DNA of 64,000 bases from Pseudomonas sp. ANT_H4 (GTDB lineage: Bacteria; Pseudomonadota; Gammaproteobacteria; Pseudomonadales; Pseudomonadaceae), in contig NZ_VOBG01000012.1 in NCBI RefSeq assembly GCF_008369295.1, positions 97,274 through 161,273 on the forward strand, written 5' to 3'. Under the pieces are notes generated by a model. That model was not told the origin of the DNA, made no database searches, and saw nothing but the letters and a program-made list of their open reading frames with translations. Shown in pieces: positions 54,327 to 64,000 of the stretch (position 1 is the first letter of the stretch; every line of letters begins with the position of its first letter). A program made the translations under genes and the position numbers.

Positions 54327-55985
54327 ATGGATAAGTACACCCCGCGCACCTGGCAGCCCCACGAGCGTCCGGCCCTACCGGGTTCGCCGTCTACGCCGTT
54401 GCACTCCACCCGCAAACGCTGGGCTTATGCCCTGGTCGGCCTATTGGTGGCAATCACTGGCGGCCTGGGCAACTCCCTGGTAATCGCCAACCTGACTTAC
54501 CTACAAGGCGCATTGGGTGCGACCACCGCCGAAATGGCCTGGCTGCCCGCCGCCTATGTGATGACCAACGTCTCGATGAACCTGCTGCTGGTGAAGTTTC
54601 GCCAGCAGTTTGGCCTGCGGGCGTTTACCGAGGTGTTCCTGGTGCTGTATGCGCTGGTGACCTTCGGCCACTTGTTCGTCAACGACTTAAGCTCCGCCAT
54701 TGCCGTGCGGGCGGCCCACGGCATGGTCGGTGCGGCGCTCAGTTCCCTGGGCTTGTACTACATGATCCAGGCGTTTCCGGCAAAGTGGCGGCTCAAGGCC
54801 CTGGTGCTGGGCTTGGGCACCTCGCAATTGGCCTTGCCATTGGCTCGGCTGTTCTCCGAAGACTTGCTGCAAATCGCCGAATGGCGCGGGCTGTACCTGT
54901 TTGAACTGGGCATGGCGCTGACCTGCCTGGGCTGCGTGTTCCTGCTCAAATTGCCGCAGGGTGATCGCCTCAAGACCTTTGAGAAACTCGACTTCCTCAC
55001 CTTCGCCCTGCTGTCTACCGGCGTGGCGTTGCTGTGTGCGGTGCTGTCCCTGGGCAGGATTGACTGGTGGCTGGAAGCACCGTGGATCGGCATCGCATCG
55101 GCCTGTTCGCTGGTGTTGATCATGGCCGGCCTGGCTATCGAGCATAACCGCGCCAACCCGATGCTGATGACCCGCTGGCTGGGCAGCGGGGTAATGATTC
55201 GCCTGGCGTTGGCGGTGATCCTTATCCGCATGGTGCTCTCGGAGCAGTCCACCGGCGCCGTGGGCCTTTTGCAGGCGCTGAACATGGGCAGCGAGCAGAT
55301 GCGCACCCTGTATCTGGTGATGCTGGTGGGGGCGATTGCCGGTTTAGCCACCAGCGCGCTGACCATCAACCCGGCCCATTTGCTGATGCCGCTGGTCATT
55401 TCCCTGGCGCTGATGGCCACCGGATCAGTGATCGACAGTTTCTCCAGCAACCTGACCCGACCGCAGAACATGTACATCAGCCAGTTCCTGTTAGGCTTCG
55501 GCGGCACGTTCTTTCTTGGCCCGACCATGGTCCTGGGCGTGCGCAACGTGTTGACTAACCCCAGCAACCTGGTGAGTTTCTCGGTGCTATTCGGGATTTG
55601 CCAGAACCTTGGCGGGCTGATTGGCGCAGCGTTGCTCGGCACCTTTCAGATCGTGCGGGAGAAGTTTCACTCCAGCATGATTGTCGAGCACCTGACCTTG
55701 ATGGACCCTCGGGTGGCCGCACGGGTGCAGAGCGGCGGCTCGGCTTACGGTTCGGTGTTCGCCGATCCGGAACTGCGCAACCTGATGGGCATTCGCAGTC
55801 TGGCCACGGCGGCCACCCGTGAAGCCAATGTCATGGCTTATAACGACGTGTTCATGCTGATTGCGGTGATCGCGGTACTGACCATGATCTGGATTTTTAT
55901 CCACAGCCTGTGGCTGATGAGTACCACCAAAGCTGCCGTAAGTGCAGCGCCTCCCGTTCAACCTAGCGGTGCACTTTCTTCATGA
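54327..55985 (+). CDS. MFS multidrug transporter, 14-helix DHA2 type
   Basis: A 552-residue transporter with a polar N-terminal tail of about 30 residues and 14 predicted helices. It starts ALVGLLVAITGGLGNSLVIANLTYLQGALGATTAEMAWLPAAYVMTNVSMNLLLVKFRQQFG, the EmrB/DHA2 pattern. The next gene, an EmrA-like membrane-fusion protein, overlaps its stop (ATGA). The pair should form a tripartite pump with an outer-membrane channel encoded elsewhere. ATG 54327 was chosen since the region upstream (to 54273) is not membrane-like. Confidence 0.9.
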   Translation: MDKYTPRTWQPHERPALPGSPSTPLHSTRKRWAYALVGLLVAITGGLGNSLVIANLTYLQGALGATTAEMAWLPAAYVMTNVSMNLLLVKFRQQFGLRAFTEVFLVLYALVTFGHLFVNDLSSAIAVRAAHGMVGAALSSLGLYYMIQAFPAKWRLKALVLGLGTSQLALPLARLFSEDLLQIAEWRGLYLFELGMALTCLGCVFLLKLPQGDRLKTFEKLDFLTFALLSTGVALLCAVLSLGRIDWWLEAPWIGIASACSLVLIMAGLAIEHNRANPMLMTRWLGSGVMIRLALAVILIRMVLSEQSTGAVGLLQALNMGSEQMRTLYLVMLVGAIAGLATSALTINPAHLLMPLVISLALMATGSVIDSFSSNLTRPQNMYISQFLLGFGGTFFLGPTMVLGVRNVLTNPSNLVSFSVLFGICQNLGGLIGAALLGTFQIVREKFHSSMIVEHLTLMDPRVAARVQSGGSAYGSVFADPELRNLMGIRSLATAATREANVMAYNDVFMLIAVIAVLTMIWIFIHSLWLMSTTKAAVSAAPPVQPSGALSS

Positions 55986-57127
55986 CCGAACCGACGACTA
56001 CGACTACCAACGCCATTGCTTCCACCCCGCAAGACAGCGCCCCGCCCAGTATTGCGGCCACCGAACCACGTTCATTGTGGGTGCGGATCATCTCGTCCCT
56101 GGGCTTTGCCGCGATTGCCATCGTCGGGGTGTTGATCGTGCTCTATGCCTGGCAGTTGCCGCCGTTCAGCAGCGCCGTGGAGACCACCGAAAACGCCCTG
56201 GTGCGTGGCCAGGTGACGATCATCGGGCCGCAGCTCAGCGGTTATGTGTATGAAGTGCCGGTGCAGGACTTCCAGTTCGTCAAGGCCGGGGATTTGCTGG
56301 TGCGCCTGGACGACCGCATCTACAAGCAACGCCTGGACCAGGCCCTGGCGCAATTGGCGGTGCAACAGGCGTCTCTGGCCAATGTGGTGCAGCAACGCAA
56401 CAGCGCCGAGGCGACCATCAAGTTGCGGCAAGCCGCCTTGGTCGACAGCCAGGCCCAGGCCCGCAAAAGCACCGCCGACCTGCGCCGCAATGAAGAGTTG
56501 ATCAGCGACGGCTCAGTGTCCAAACGCGAGCTGGACGTGACCCGCGCCGCCAGCGCGCAAACCATCGCTGCCGTGGCCCAGGCCCAGGCCAGCCTGGAAA
56601 TCGCCCGCCAGGACTTGCAGACGGTGATCGTTAATCGCGGTTCATTGGAGGCCGCCGTGGCCAGTGCCGATGCGGCGGTGGAGCTGGCGCGCATCGACCT
56701 GTCCAACACCCGCGTGGTTGCCCCGCGCGACGGGCAACTGGGGCCGATTGGCGTGCGCCTCGGTGCTTACGTTAACTCCGGCGCGCAGTTGATGGCCCTG
56801 GTGCCGAACCAGTTGTGGGTGATTGCCAATATGAAAGAAACCCAAATGGACAATGTGCAAGTGGGCCAGCCGGTGACCTTTACCGTTGATGCCCTGAACC
56901 ACCGCAAATTTCACGGCACGGTGCAGCGTATTTCCCCGGCCACCGGTTCTGAGTTCAGCTTGTTGCAGGCGGACAATGCCACGGGCAACTTCGTCAAGAT
57001 CGCCCAGCGGGTGCCGGTGAGGATTACCGTCGACCCGGATCAGGAGCAGAGCGAGCGCTTGCGGCCGGGGTTGTCGGTGGTGGTGAGTATTGATACGGCG
57101 GGAAGGCTCCAGAACACACCTCCCTAA
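55982..57127 (+). CDS. HlyD/EmrA family membrane-fusion protein
   Basis: A 381-residue periplasmic adaptor: a cytosolic N-terminal tail, one membrane anchor (about residues 31-52), a lipoyl-like barrel (ENALVRGQVTIIGPQLSGYVYEVPVQDFQFVKAGDLLVRLDD), a long coiled-coil hairpin rich in Ala, Gln and Glu (about 105-220), and a beta barrel (ISPATGSEFSLL). It works with the overlapping MFS transporter as an efflux pair. The exported compounds are unknown. Confidence 0.92.
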   Translation: MTEPTTTTTNAIASTPQDSAPPSIAATEPRSLWVRIISSLGFAAIAIVGVLIVLYAWQLPPFSSAVETTENALVRGQVTIIGPQLSGYVYEVPVQDFQFVKAGDLLVRLDDRIYKQRLDQALAQLAVQQASLANVVQQRNSAEATIKLRQAALVDSQAQARKSTADLRRNEELISDGSVSKRELDVTRAASAQTIAAVAQAQASLEIARQDLQTVIVNRGSLEAAVASADAAVELARIDLSNTRVVAPRDGQLGPIGVRLGAYVNSGAQLMALVPNQLWVIANMKETQMDNVQVGQPVTFTVDALNHRKFHGTVQRISPATGSEFSLLQADNATGNFVKIAQRVPVRITVDPDQEQSERLRPGLSVVVSIDTAGRLQNTPP

Positions 57128-57179
57128 GCTGCGAAGAAATGTTGGTTAACCCACCGCGGCGTCGACAAGCAGCACCGTT

Positions 57180-58037
57180 TCATCCGGCCATGACCATGGG
57201 GGGCAGGGTGCCGAGCAGGGAAACCGCCGCAACGGCCGCCACACCCAGTAGCCATTCCAGTAGCACGCTGGCTTTCAGCGTGCCCAGCCGCTGCTCGCAG
57301 TTGTTTATGCGCAGTCGGTTCAGTAGCGCCAGCCCCAGCATTGCGGCCACCAGCAGCACTTTGACCAACAGAATCAAGGCAAAGCCGGTGAACAGCGGCG
57401 TCGGCCAGAACTGCCCGGTGAGGACGCGAACATTGATCAAACCGGTCACCAGCAAGCCCGCCACCATGCCATAACCAACACCGCTGAAGCGTCTGAGGAT
57501 TGGCTCCAGTGGAGGGTGTGCAGATTGCCTGAGGATCAACACCAGCATCAGTAAACCGCCGAGCCAGGCGCTGACACAGACCAAATGCACCACTTGATTA
57601 AGGATCAACAATTGCCCACTGATACCGTCGAGCATGGCGCCATGGCCTACCGGCGCCAGGGTTGCCAGCAGCAGCGCGCTCAACGGCAGGCGCAGGGCGG
57701 TCCAGGGCATCATGAAACTGAGTGCCAGCAAAACATTCAGCAGCAGGTGCCAGGCCCAGACCTGACCGAAGAAGGTTTTGCCCAATACCAACTGCACGGT
57801 CGACAGCTCTAGCGCCGCTGGCCAGGAGCCCGCGATGCTGGCGGTGATCAGCAATAGCCAGGCGACCCCGGAAACCAGGGCCAGCCAGGCCAGCAGACGG
57901 GTGATGCGTGTCAGTTGTCGGTCCAGCACCGGCTGCGGTTTCGCGCCCAGCAGCCAGGGCCTGAATGCACAGGCCCCGAACATCAACAGCACGACGATGA
58001 AATGCAGGAAACGGCACAGAACCAGCAGCGTAGCCAT
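57180..58037 (-). CDS. copD: Copper homeostasis membrane protein CopD
   Basis: A 285-residue inner-membrane protein with eight predicted helices in the CopD fold (LCRFLHFIVVLLMFGACAFRPWLLG at the start; HLVCVSAWLGGLLMLVLIL mid-way; GMVAGLLVTGLINVR later). CopD helps bring copper into the cytosol together with CopC. The copC gene lies 3 bp upstream on the same strand. copA and copB are not in the window, so this is the stand-alone copCD type. Confidence 0.9.
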   Translation of the reverse strand: MATLLVLCRFLHFIVVLLMFGACAFRPWLLGAKPQPVLDRQLTRITRLLAWLALVSGVAWLLLITASIAGSWPAALELSTVQLVLGKTFFGQVWAWHLLLNVLLALSFMMPWTALRLPLSALLLATLAPVGHGAMLDGISGQLLILNQVVHLVCVSAWLGGLLMLVLILRQSAHPPLEPILRRFSGVGYGMVAGLLVTGLINVRVLTGQFWPTPLFTGFALILLVKVLLVAAMLGLALLNRLRINNCEQRLGTLKASVLLEWLLGVAAVAAVSLLGTLPPMVMAG

Positions 58038-58040
58038 GGA

Positions 58041-58406
58041 TTATTGGCCGACCTTGAAGCTGTAGCGGCCTTCGCTTTTGTGGGTGTCGACCGACACAGC
58101 GTGCCACTCGACCTTGTAGGTGCCGGCGGCCAAGGGGGCAGCGGGTGTCACCACCAGGACTTTCTTGTCGGCGTCCGGGGTTTCCAGGCCCTTGACCGCC
58201 ACTTCGGTGCCGTCCTTGCTCAGCGAGACGTTGGTGAAGGTGGCTTCGATGCCTTCGCTAAAGGTCAGTCGCACGTCCTTCGGCGCGGCGACAGTGCTGT
58301 CGGCTGCGGGTGTAGCGCTTTTTAGGTGCGCGTGGGCAAATGCCGCCGAGGCACCCAGCAAGGACGCGAGCAGGGCCACGGTGGTGAGGGTTTTCTTGAT
58401 CAACAT
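58041..58406 (-). CDS. copC: Periplasmic copper-binding protein CopC
   Basis: A 121-residue protein with a signal peptide (MLIKKTLTTVALLASLLGASAAFA) whose cleavage would leave the mature N-terminus HAHLKSATP; the amino-terminal His is the Cu(II) ligand. A second His in SVDTHKSEG completes the site. There is no Met-rich loop, so this is the Cu(II)-only type. It is the first gene of copCD. Confidence 0.93.
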   Translation of the reverse strand: MLIKKTLTTVALLASLLGASAAFAHAHLKSATPAADSTVAAPKDVRLTFSEGIEATFTNVSLSKDGTEVAVKGLETPDADKKVLVVTPAAPLAAGTYKVEWHAVSVDTHKSEGRYSFKVGQ

Positions 58407-58522
58407 TGTTCAATACCCATCAACTGGAAAGGAGCAGCAGTGTACGAAGTTTCGGCTTGGCCTGTCGCCCCGATCTAGAGCGGATGGTAGTCTCTGGGAC
58501 ATGTTGTTGTCAGGGAGCCCTT

Positions 58523-59143
58523 ATGGGCAATCACAAGATCGGTATTCGTCGTGTTAACGTCGAAAAGATTCTGCTGGCGGCTGAAAAGGTCTTCGCCGAA
58601 AAGGGCTATGGCAGCACCGCCATGGCCGATATCGCCGAAGAAGTGCAACTGCCACGCTCCAATCTGCATTACTACTTCAGCACCAAAAGTGAGCTGTACA
58701 GCGCGGTGCTGTTTGACCTGCTGGAAGTGTGGAAGCAGGACGCGCTGTGCTTTGAGATGTTCGATGACCCCCGCGTAGTGCTCAGCAGTTACATCCGCGC
58801 CAAGATGCAGCATTCGCGCAGTCGCCCCTATGGCTCGAAAGTCTGGGCCAACGAAATCATCCACGGTGCCCCGACCCTCGGTGAGGCGCTGGACGCCAGC
58901 CTGTACGACTGGGCCAAGATGAAGGAGGCGAAAATTCGCCAATGGGTGGAAGACAAACGCATCTTGCCGGTGGAGCCGTCGAGCCTGCTGTACATGATCT
59001 GGGCGTCGACCCAACACTATGCTGACTTTGATCATCAGGTGATGATTTTGAACGACCACGCGCCGCTGTCGGACATGCAGTTTGAAAGGGCGGTGCAGAC
59101 GGTGACCAGTGTGATTTTACGGGGGATTGGGTTGGAGCCTTGA
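58523..59143 (+). CDS. TetR family regulator, RutR-like
   Basis: A 206-residue regulator with the helix-turn-helix EKILLAAEKVFAEKGYGSTAMADIAEEVQLPRSNLHYYFSTKSELYSAVL and a C-terminal domain (SKVWANEIIHGAPTLGEAL ... LLYMIWASTQHYADF) like that of RutR, which binds uracil or thymine. It is next to, and convergent with, the reductive pyrimidine catabolism genes, so it probably controls them. The ATG at 58523 with GGGAGCCC before it was chosen over an open extension to 58406. Confidence 0.85.
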   Translation: MGNHKIGIRRVNVEKILLAAEKVFAEKGYGSTAMADIAEEVQLPRSNLHYYFSTKSELYSAVLFDLLEVWKQDALCFEMFDDPRVVLSSYIRAKMQHSRSRPYGSKVWANEIIHGAPTLGEALDASLYDWAKMKEAKIRQWVEDKRILPVEPSSLLYMIWASTQHYADFDHQVMILNDHAPLSDMQFERAVQTVTSVILRGIGLEP

Positions 59144-59168
59144 GCCTTGTGGTATTAGCGCCGGCCTC

Positions 59169-59188
59169 ATCGCGGGCAAGCCCGCGAT
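59169..59188. repeat. REP-type palindrome between convergent genes
   Basis: ATCGCGGGC, AA, GCCCGCGAT is a perfect 9-bp-arm hairpin between the RutR-like gene and preA. It probably also limits readthrough. Confidence 0.8.
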
Positions 59189-59224
59189 AACGGTGTCTAT
59201 CAGGCACCGATGAAGGTCAGGTTA

Positions 59225-60499
59225 TTACACCGACTCCCGATAGGGATTCCTTGGGTCTTGCGTCCAGTTGAGAAATGGCTTGCCCGTATCTACCGGTACC
59301 ATCTCAATGCAATCGGCCACCGGGCAGGTGATCTGGCACAAATTGCAACCCACGCACTCATCATCAATCACTTCGTATTTATGCGTCCCATCCGCCATTT
59401 TGAGGCTGGCAATGGCCTGGTGTGAGGTGTCTTCGCAAGCGATATGGCAGCGCCCACAACCAATACACGCTGCCTGATCAATCTTGGCAATCACCTGATA
59501 GTTGATGTCCAGGTACTTCCAGTCGGTGGTATTGCCCACCGCCCGCCCGGAAAATTCCTGCAAATTGGCGTAACCCTGGCTGTCCATCCACCGCGACAGC
59601 CCATCCTTCATTTCTTCGACGATCCGAAAACCATGGAGCATCGCTGCTGTGCACACTTGCACTGCGCCGCAGCCCATGGCGACGAACTCCGCCGCATCGC
59701 GCCAATTGCCAATGCCGCCAATCCCGCAGATGGGCAAGCCCTGGGTCTGCGGGTCGCGGGCGATTTCTGCGACCATGTTCAGGGCTATCGGCTTGACCGC
59801 TGAACCGCAGTAGCCGCCGTGGGTGCTTTGGGTGCCGACCATCGGCAAGGCGACCATGCGTTCCAGGTCGACGCTGGTGATGGAGTTGATGGTGTTGATC
59901 AGCGACACCGCATCGGCACCACCGCGATAAGCCGCACGGGCAGCGATGCGGATGTCCGTGATGTTGGGTGTGAGCTTGACGATCACCGGCAGCGAGCAAT
60001 AGGTCTTGCACCAGCGCGTCACCTTTTCCACGTACTCCGGTACCTGGCCCACCGCCGCGCCCATACCCCGTTCCGGCATGCCGTGGGGGCAGCCGAAGTT
60101 CAGCTCGATGCCGTCGCAGCCGGTGGCTTCCACCAGGGGCAGGATGTGTTTCCAGGACTCTTCGACGCACGGCACCATCAACGACACGATCAGGGCGCGA
60201 TCCGGCCAGTCTTTTTTCACCTGGGTGATTTCCCGCAGATTGATCTCCAGGGAACGGTCGGTGATCAGCTCAATGTTGTTGATGCCCAGCACTTCTCGGT
60301 TGGCGCCATAGTGCGCCGAGTAACGGGACGAGACGTTGACCGCCGCCGGGTCCTCACCAAGGGTTTTCCAGACCACGCCACCCCAGCCGGCTTCGAAGGC
60401 GCGGACCACGTTGTAGGCCTTGTCGGTGGGCGGCGCGGAGGCCAGCCAGAATGGATTGGGGGCTTTGATACCGGCGAAGACAATCGAGAGATCGGCCAT
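59225..60499 (-). CDS. preA: NAD-dependent dihydropyrimidine dehydrogenase subunit PreA
   Basis: A 424-residue flavin (FMN) subunit that reduces uracil and thymine to their dihydro forms. It has NFGCPHGMPERGMGAAVGQ with the active-site Cys, the FMN-binding GIGGIGNWRDAAEFVAMGCGAVQVCTAAM, and two [4Fe-4S] motifs at the C-terminus, CIGCGRCHIACED and CVGCNLCQITCPVADC. It begins 1 bp after the preT stop. Together PreT and PreA resemble the halves of mammalian DPD. Confidence 0.95.
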   Translation of the reverse strand: MADLSIVFAGIKAPNPFWLASAPPTDKAYNVVRAFEAGWGGVVWKTLGEDPAAVNVSSRYSAHYGANREVLGINNIELITDRSLEINLREITQVKKDWPDRALIVSLMVPCVEESWKHILPLVEATGCDGIELNFGCPHGMPERGMGAAVGQVPEYVEKVTRWCKTYCSLPVIVKLTPNITDIRIAARAAYRGGADAVSLINTINSITSVDLERMVALPMVGTQSTHGGYCGSAVKPIALNMVAEIARDPQTQGLPICGIGGIGNWRDAAEFVAMGCGAVQVCTAAMLHGFRIVEEMKDGLSRWMDSQGYANLQEFSGRAVGNTTDWKYLDINYQVIAKIDQAACIGCGRCHIACEDTSHQAIASLKMADGTHKYEVIDDECVGCNLCQITCPVADCIEMVPVDTGKPFLNWTQDPRNPYRESV

Positions 60500-61867
60500 T
60501 TACGCAGCCTCCACGTTGAGCATGAGTTGGGCGTGCATGGCCTCGGCGGCCAACTTGCCGTGCTGGACGGCCTGGACGGTAAGGTCCTGGCCGAGGCTGA
60601 CGCAGTCACCGCCGGCATACACGCCGGGGATGCTGGTGCGCAGCTGTTCGTCGACGAAGATGCGGTCGCCCTGGCGTTGCAGTTGGTGGGCCAGTGGATC
60701 GTGCAGAGCCTCGTCGTCGAAACCTTGGCCGATAGCCTTGAAGATGGCGTCGGCGGCCAGTTCGAAGGTTTCGCCTGTAGGCTGCAGGCGACCATTTTCC
60801 ATGCGTGTGCGAGCAAAGCGCATGCCGCGCACATGGCCCTGATCATCCAACAAAATTTCCTCCGGTTGGGCCCACGTCAGCAGGCGCACCTGATTGGCCT
60901 TGGCGATGTCTTGCTCATGGCCGGTGGCGCCCATTTCGCTCAAGCCACGGCGGTACACCAGATTGACGTCGCGGGCGCCGAGGCGGGCCATTTGCACGGC
61001 CATGTCGATGGCGGTGTTGCCGGCGCCAAGGACGATGCAGCGGTCGGCCAAGGGCAGTAGGCTGAGGTCATCGGCCTGGCGCAGTTCACGGATATAGTCG
61101 GTGGCGGCGACCAGGCCTGGCGCATCTTCGTGAGGTAGGCCCAATTGTTTACTGGCGGCAAGACCCAGGCCGAGGAACACCGCGTCGAATTGCTGGTGCA
61201 ATTCACTCAAGGTCAGGTTGTCGCCCAAGCGCTGGCCGTGGCGAATTTCGATGCCGCCGATTTGCAGGAGGAAGTCCAGTTCCTTCTGGGCGAAGTCGTC
61301 CACCAGCTTGTACTTGGCGATCCCGTATTCATTGAGGCCGCCAGCCTTTTCCCGTGCTTCGAAAATCACCACGTCATGGCCGTGCAGGGCGCTGCGATGG
61401 GCGCAGGACAAACCCGCTGGCCCTGCGCCGACCACGGCGATGCGCTTGCCGGTGGGCGCGGCACGTTGAAACGGATGCTCGCTGAAGTGTGCATTGTCGA
61501 CGGCATAACGCTGCAGCAGGCCGATCAGCACCGGGGCGCACTCTTCGGCGTTGTTGCGCACGCAGGCTTGCTGGCAGAGAATTTCCGTCGGGCACACTCG
61601 GGCACAACTGCCGCCGAGGATGTTGGCCGAGAGAATTTTCTGCGCCGCGCCCTGGACGTTTTCCGTGTGGATATTGCGAATGAACGACGGGATATCGATC
61701 TCGCTGGGGCACGCGTTGACGCACGGTGCGTCATAGCAGTAAAGGCAGCGCGAGGCTTCCAATTGCGCTTGCCGGGCGTTGAGCGGCGGCGCCAGGTCGG
61801 TGAAATGGGCGGCGAGGGCGGCCGCATCTTCGTGGGGGTGTGGAAGATGGTTCAGGGTCTGGATCAC
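60500..61867 (-). CDS. preT: NAD-dependent dihydropyrimidine dehydrogenase subunit PreT
   Basis: A 455-residue FAD/NAD(P) subunit of the glutamate-synthase beta-chain type. N-terminal Cys clusters (CLYCYDAPCVNACP and CARVCPTEILCQQACVRN) bind [4Fe-4S]. They are followed by the FAD motif AVVGAGPAGLSCAH and the NAD motif VLGAGNTAIDMAVQMARLG. It passes electrons from NAD(P)H to PreA. The start is a GTG at 61867 with GAGG about 8 bp upstream. Confidence 0.94.
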   Translation of the reverse strand: MIQTLNHLPHPHEDAAALAAHFTDLAPPLNARQAQLEASRCLYCYDAPCVNACPSEIDIPSFIRNIHTENVQGAAQKILSANILGGSCARVCPTEILCQQACVRNNAEECAPVLIGLLQRYAVDNAHFSEHPFQRAAPTGKRIAVVGAGPAGLSCAHRSALHGHDVVIFEAREKAGGLNEYGIAKYKLVDDFAQKELDFLLQIGGIEIRHGQRLGDNLTLSELHQQFDAVFLGLGLAASKQLGLPHEDAPGLVAATDYIRELRQADDLSLLPLADRCIVLGAGNTAIDMAVQMARLGARDVNLVYRRGLSEMGATGHEQDIAKANQVRLLTWAQPEEILLDDQGHVRGMRFARTRMENGRLQPTGETFELAADAIFKAIGQGFDDEALHDPLAHQLQRQGDRIFVDEQLRTSIPGVYAGGDCVSLGQDLTVQAVQHGKLAAEAMHAQLMLNVEAA

Positions 61868-61925
61868 GGTATTGGCCTCACGGTTTGCCTCTAACGGGCA
61901 TTGTTTTTGTTGCCTGGGCGGACGC

Positions 61926-61993
61926 TATTGCAGGCAAGCCAAGCCCCACAGGGGAATGCATTTCAAATGTGGGAGCCGGGCTTGCCCGCGATA
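61926..61993. repeat. Inverted REP doublet
   Basis: A REP ending AAGCCCCACA (61926-61950) is mirrored by TGTGGGAGCCGGGCTTGCCCGCGATA (61968-61993). It lies between dihydropyrimidinase and preT, the second such doublet in the window. Confidence 0.85.
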
Positions 61994-62008
61994 GGCCGAA
62001 GGCCGCTT

Positions 62009-63926
<1,918 letters not shown>

Positions 63927-64000
63927 ATGCCGCATAGCCATGGCCTTCTGCATCACCTCGCCCATAACTTCGATTGGGCATTTGAAGTCGAAGCGCTTAC
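63927..64000 (+). CDS. Start of an unidentified gene (partial)
   Basis: An ATG at 63927, preceded at a good distance by GGAG, opens a frame (MPHSHGLLHHLAHNFDWAFEV...) that runs off the right edge. The 24 visible residues are His-rich with no signal peptide. The family cannot be identified. Confidence 0.55.
   Translation, partial: MPHSHGLLHHLAHNFDWAFEVEAL

Overview
This window is a chromosomal segment of a Pseudomonas of the P. fluorescens group. The evidence is high G+C coding DNA, P. fluorescens-style REP sequences between genes (TGTGGGAGC...GCTTGCC...CGCGAT and its mirror image), the bkdR-bkdA1A2B-lpdV locus, the preT-preA-dihydropyrimidinase cluster, DUF1652 and DUF1615 proteins, and a CtlX/ornithine cyclodeaminase pair. 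No rRNA, tRNA or CRISPR array was seen. Most of the window is ordinary core or soft-core metabolism. Product names come from motifs and remembered families, since no search could be run.

Layout. 1-8.1 kb: tail of an unknown gene, terC, selD-selU (selenouridine in tRNA), a YraQ-type permease, a periplasmic histidine phosphatase, a Nu-class GST, a PhzF-like isomerase and a zinc-type HemB. 8-16.5 kb: LysE exporter, DUF1615 lipoprotein, a frameshifted DUF4349 gene, a PaaI thioesterase, a CoA-transferase/thiolase operon with a divergent LysR, a small orphan gene, a poorly explained 590-bp gap and a CBS protein. 16.6-28.2 kb: topB, an MHS transporter plus GMC oxidoreductase with a divergent LysR, an AlkD-like HEAT protein, a glutamine-synthetase-like ligase with an XRE-cupin regulator, an MFS permease and two small stress/unknown proteins. 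28.3-32.6 kb: a three-PAS LuxR regulator, an FKBP isomerase, and a radical-SAM/UDG-like DNA repair pair behind a good LexA box.

32.7-39.2 kb is the most interesting part. A minus-strand arginine/ornithine/citrulline locus (Lrp regulator, ABC ATPase, ABC permease ... ornithine cyclodeaminase, CtlX) is interrupted by a 2.3-kb island. The island is bounded by 123-bp inverted repeats (about 93% identical, outer 71 bp perfect). It holds an hcp gene (type VI secretion tube protein) killed by a nonsense codon at position 14, an overlapping probable DUF4225 effector, an A+T-rich membrane protein that is probably its immunity partner, and two copies, one a short fragment, of an unknown ORF whose 3' end forms the repeats. 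The ABC permease is truncated at the island edge, and neither its 5' part nor the rest of the transporter is found on the other side.

39.3-51.3 kb: a double GNAT protein, ilvE, the branched-chain keto-acid dehydrogenase operon with its BkdR activator, a chemoreceptor, an HD-GYP phosphodiesterase and a persulfide-dioxygenase-like hydrolase. 51.4-58.4 kb: a 44-codon remnant of a sulfide:quinone-oxidoreductase-like gene, a TauE/SafE exporter, an SLC13 permease, an MFS/HlyD efflux pair and CopCD. 58.5-64 kb: a RutR-like TetR regulator, preA, preT and dihydropyrimidinase for reductive pyrimidine breakdown, and the start of an unidentified gene.
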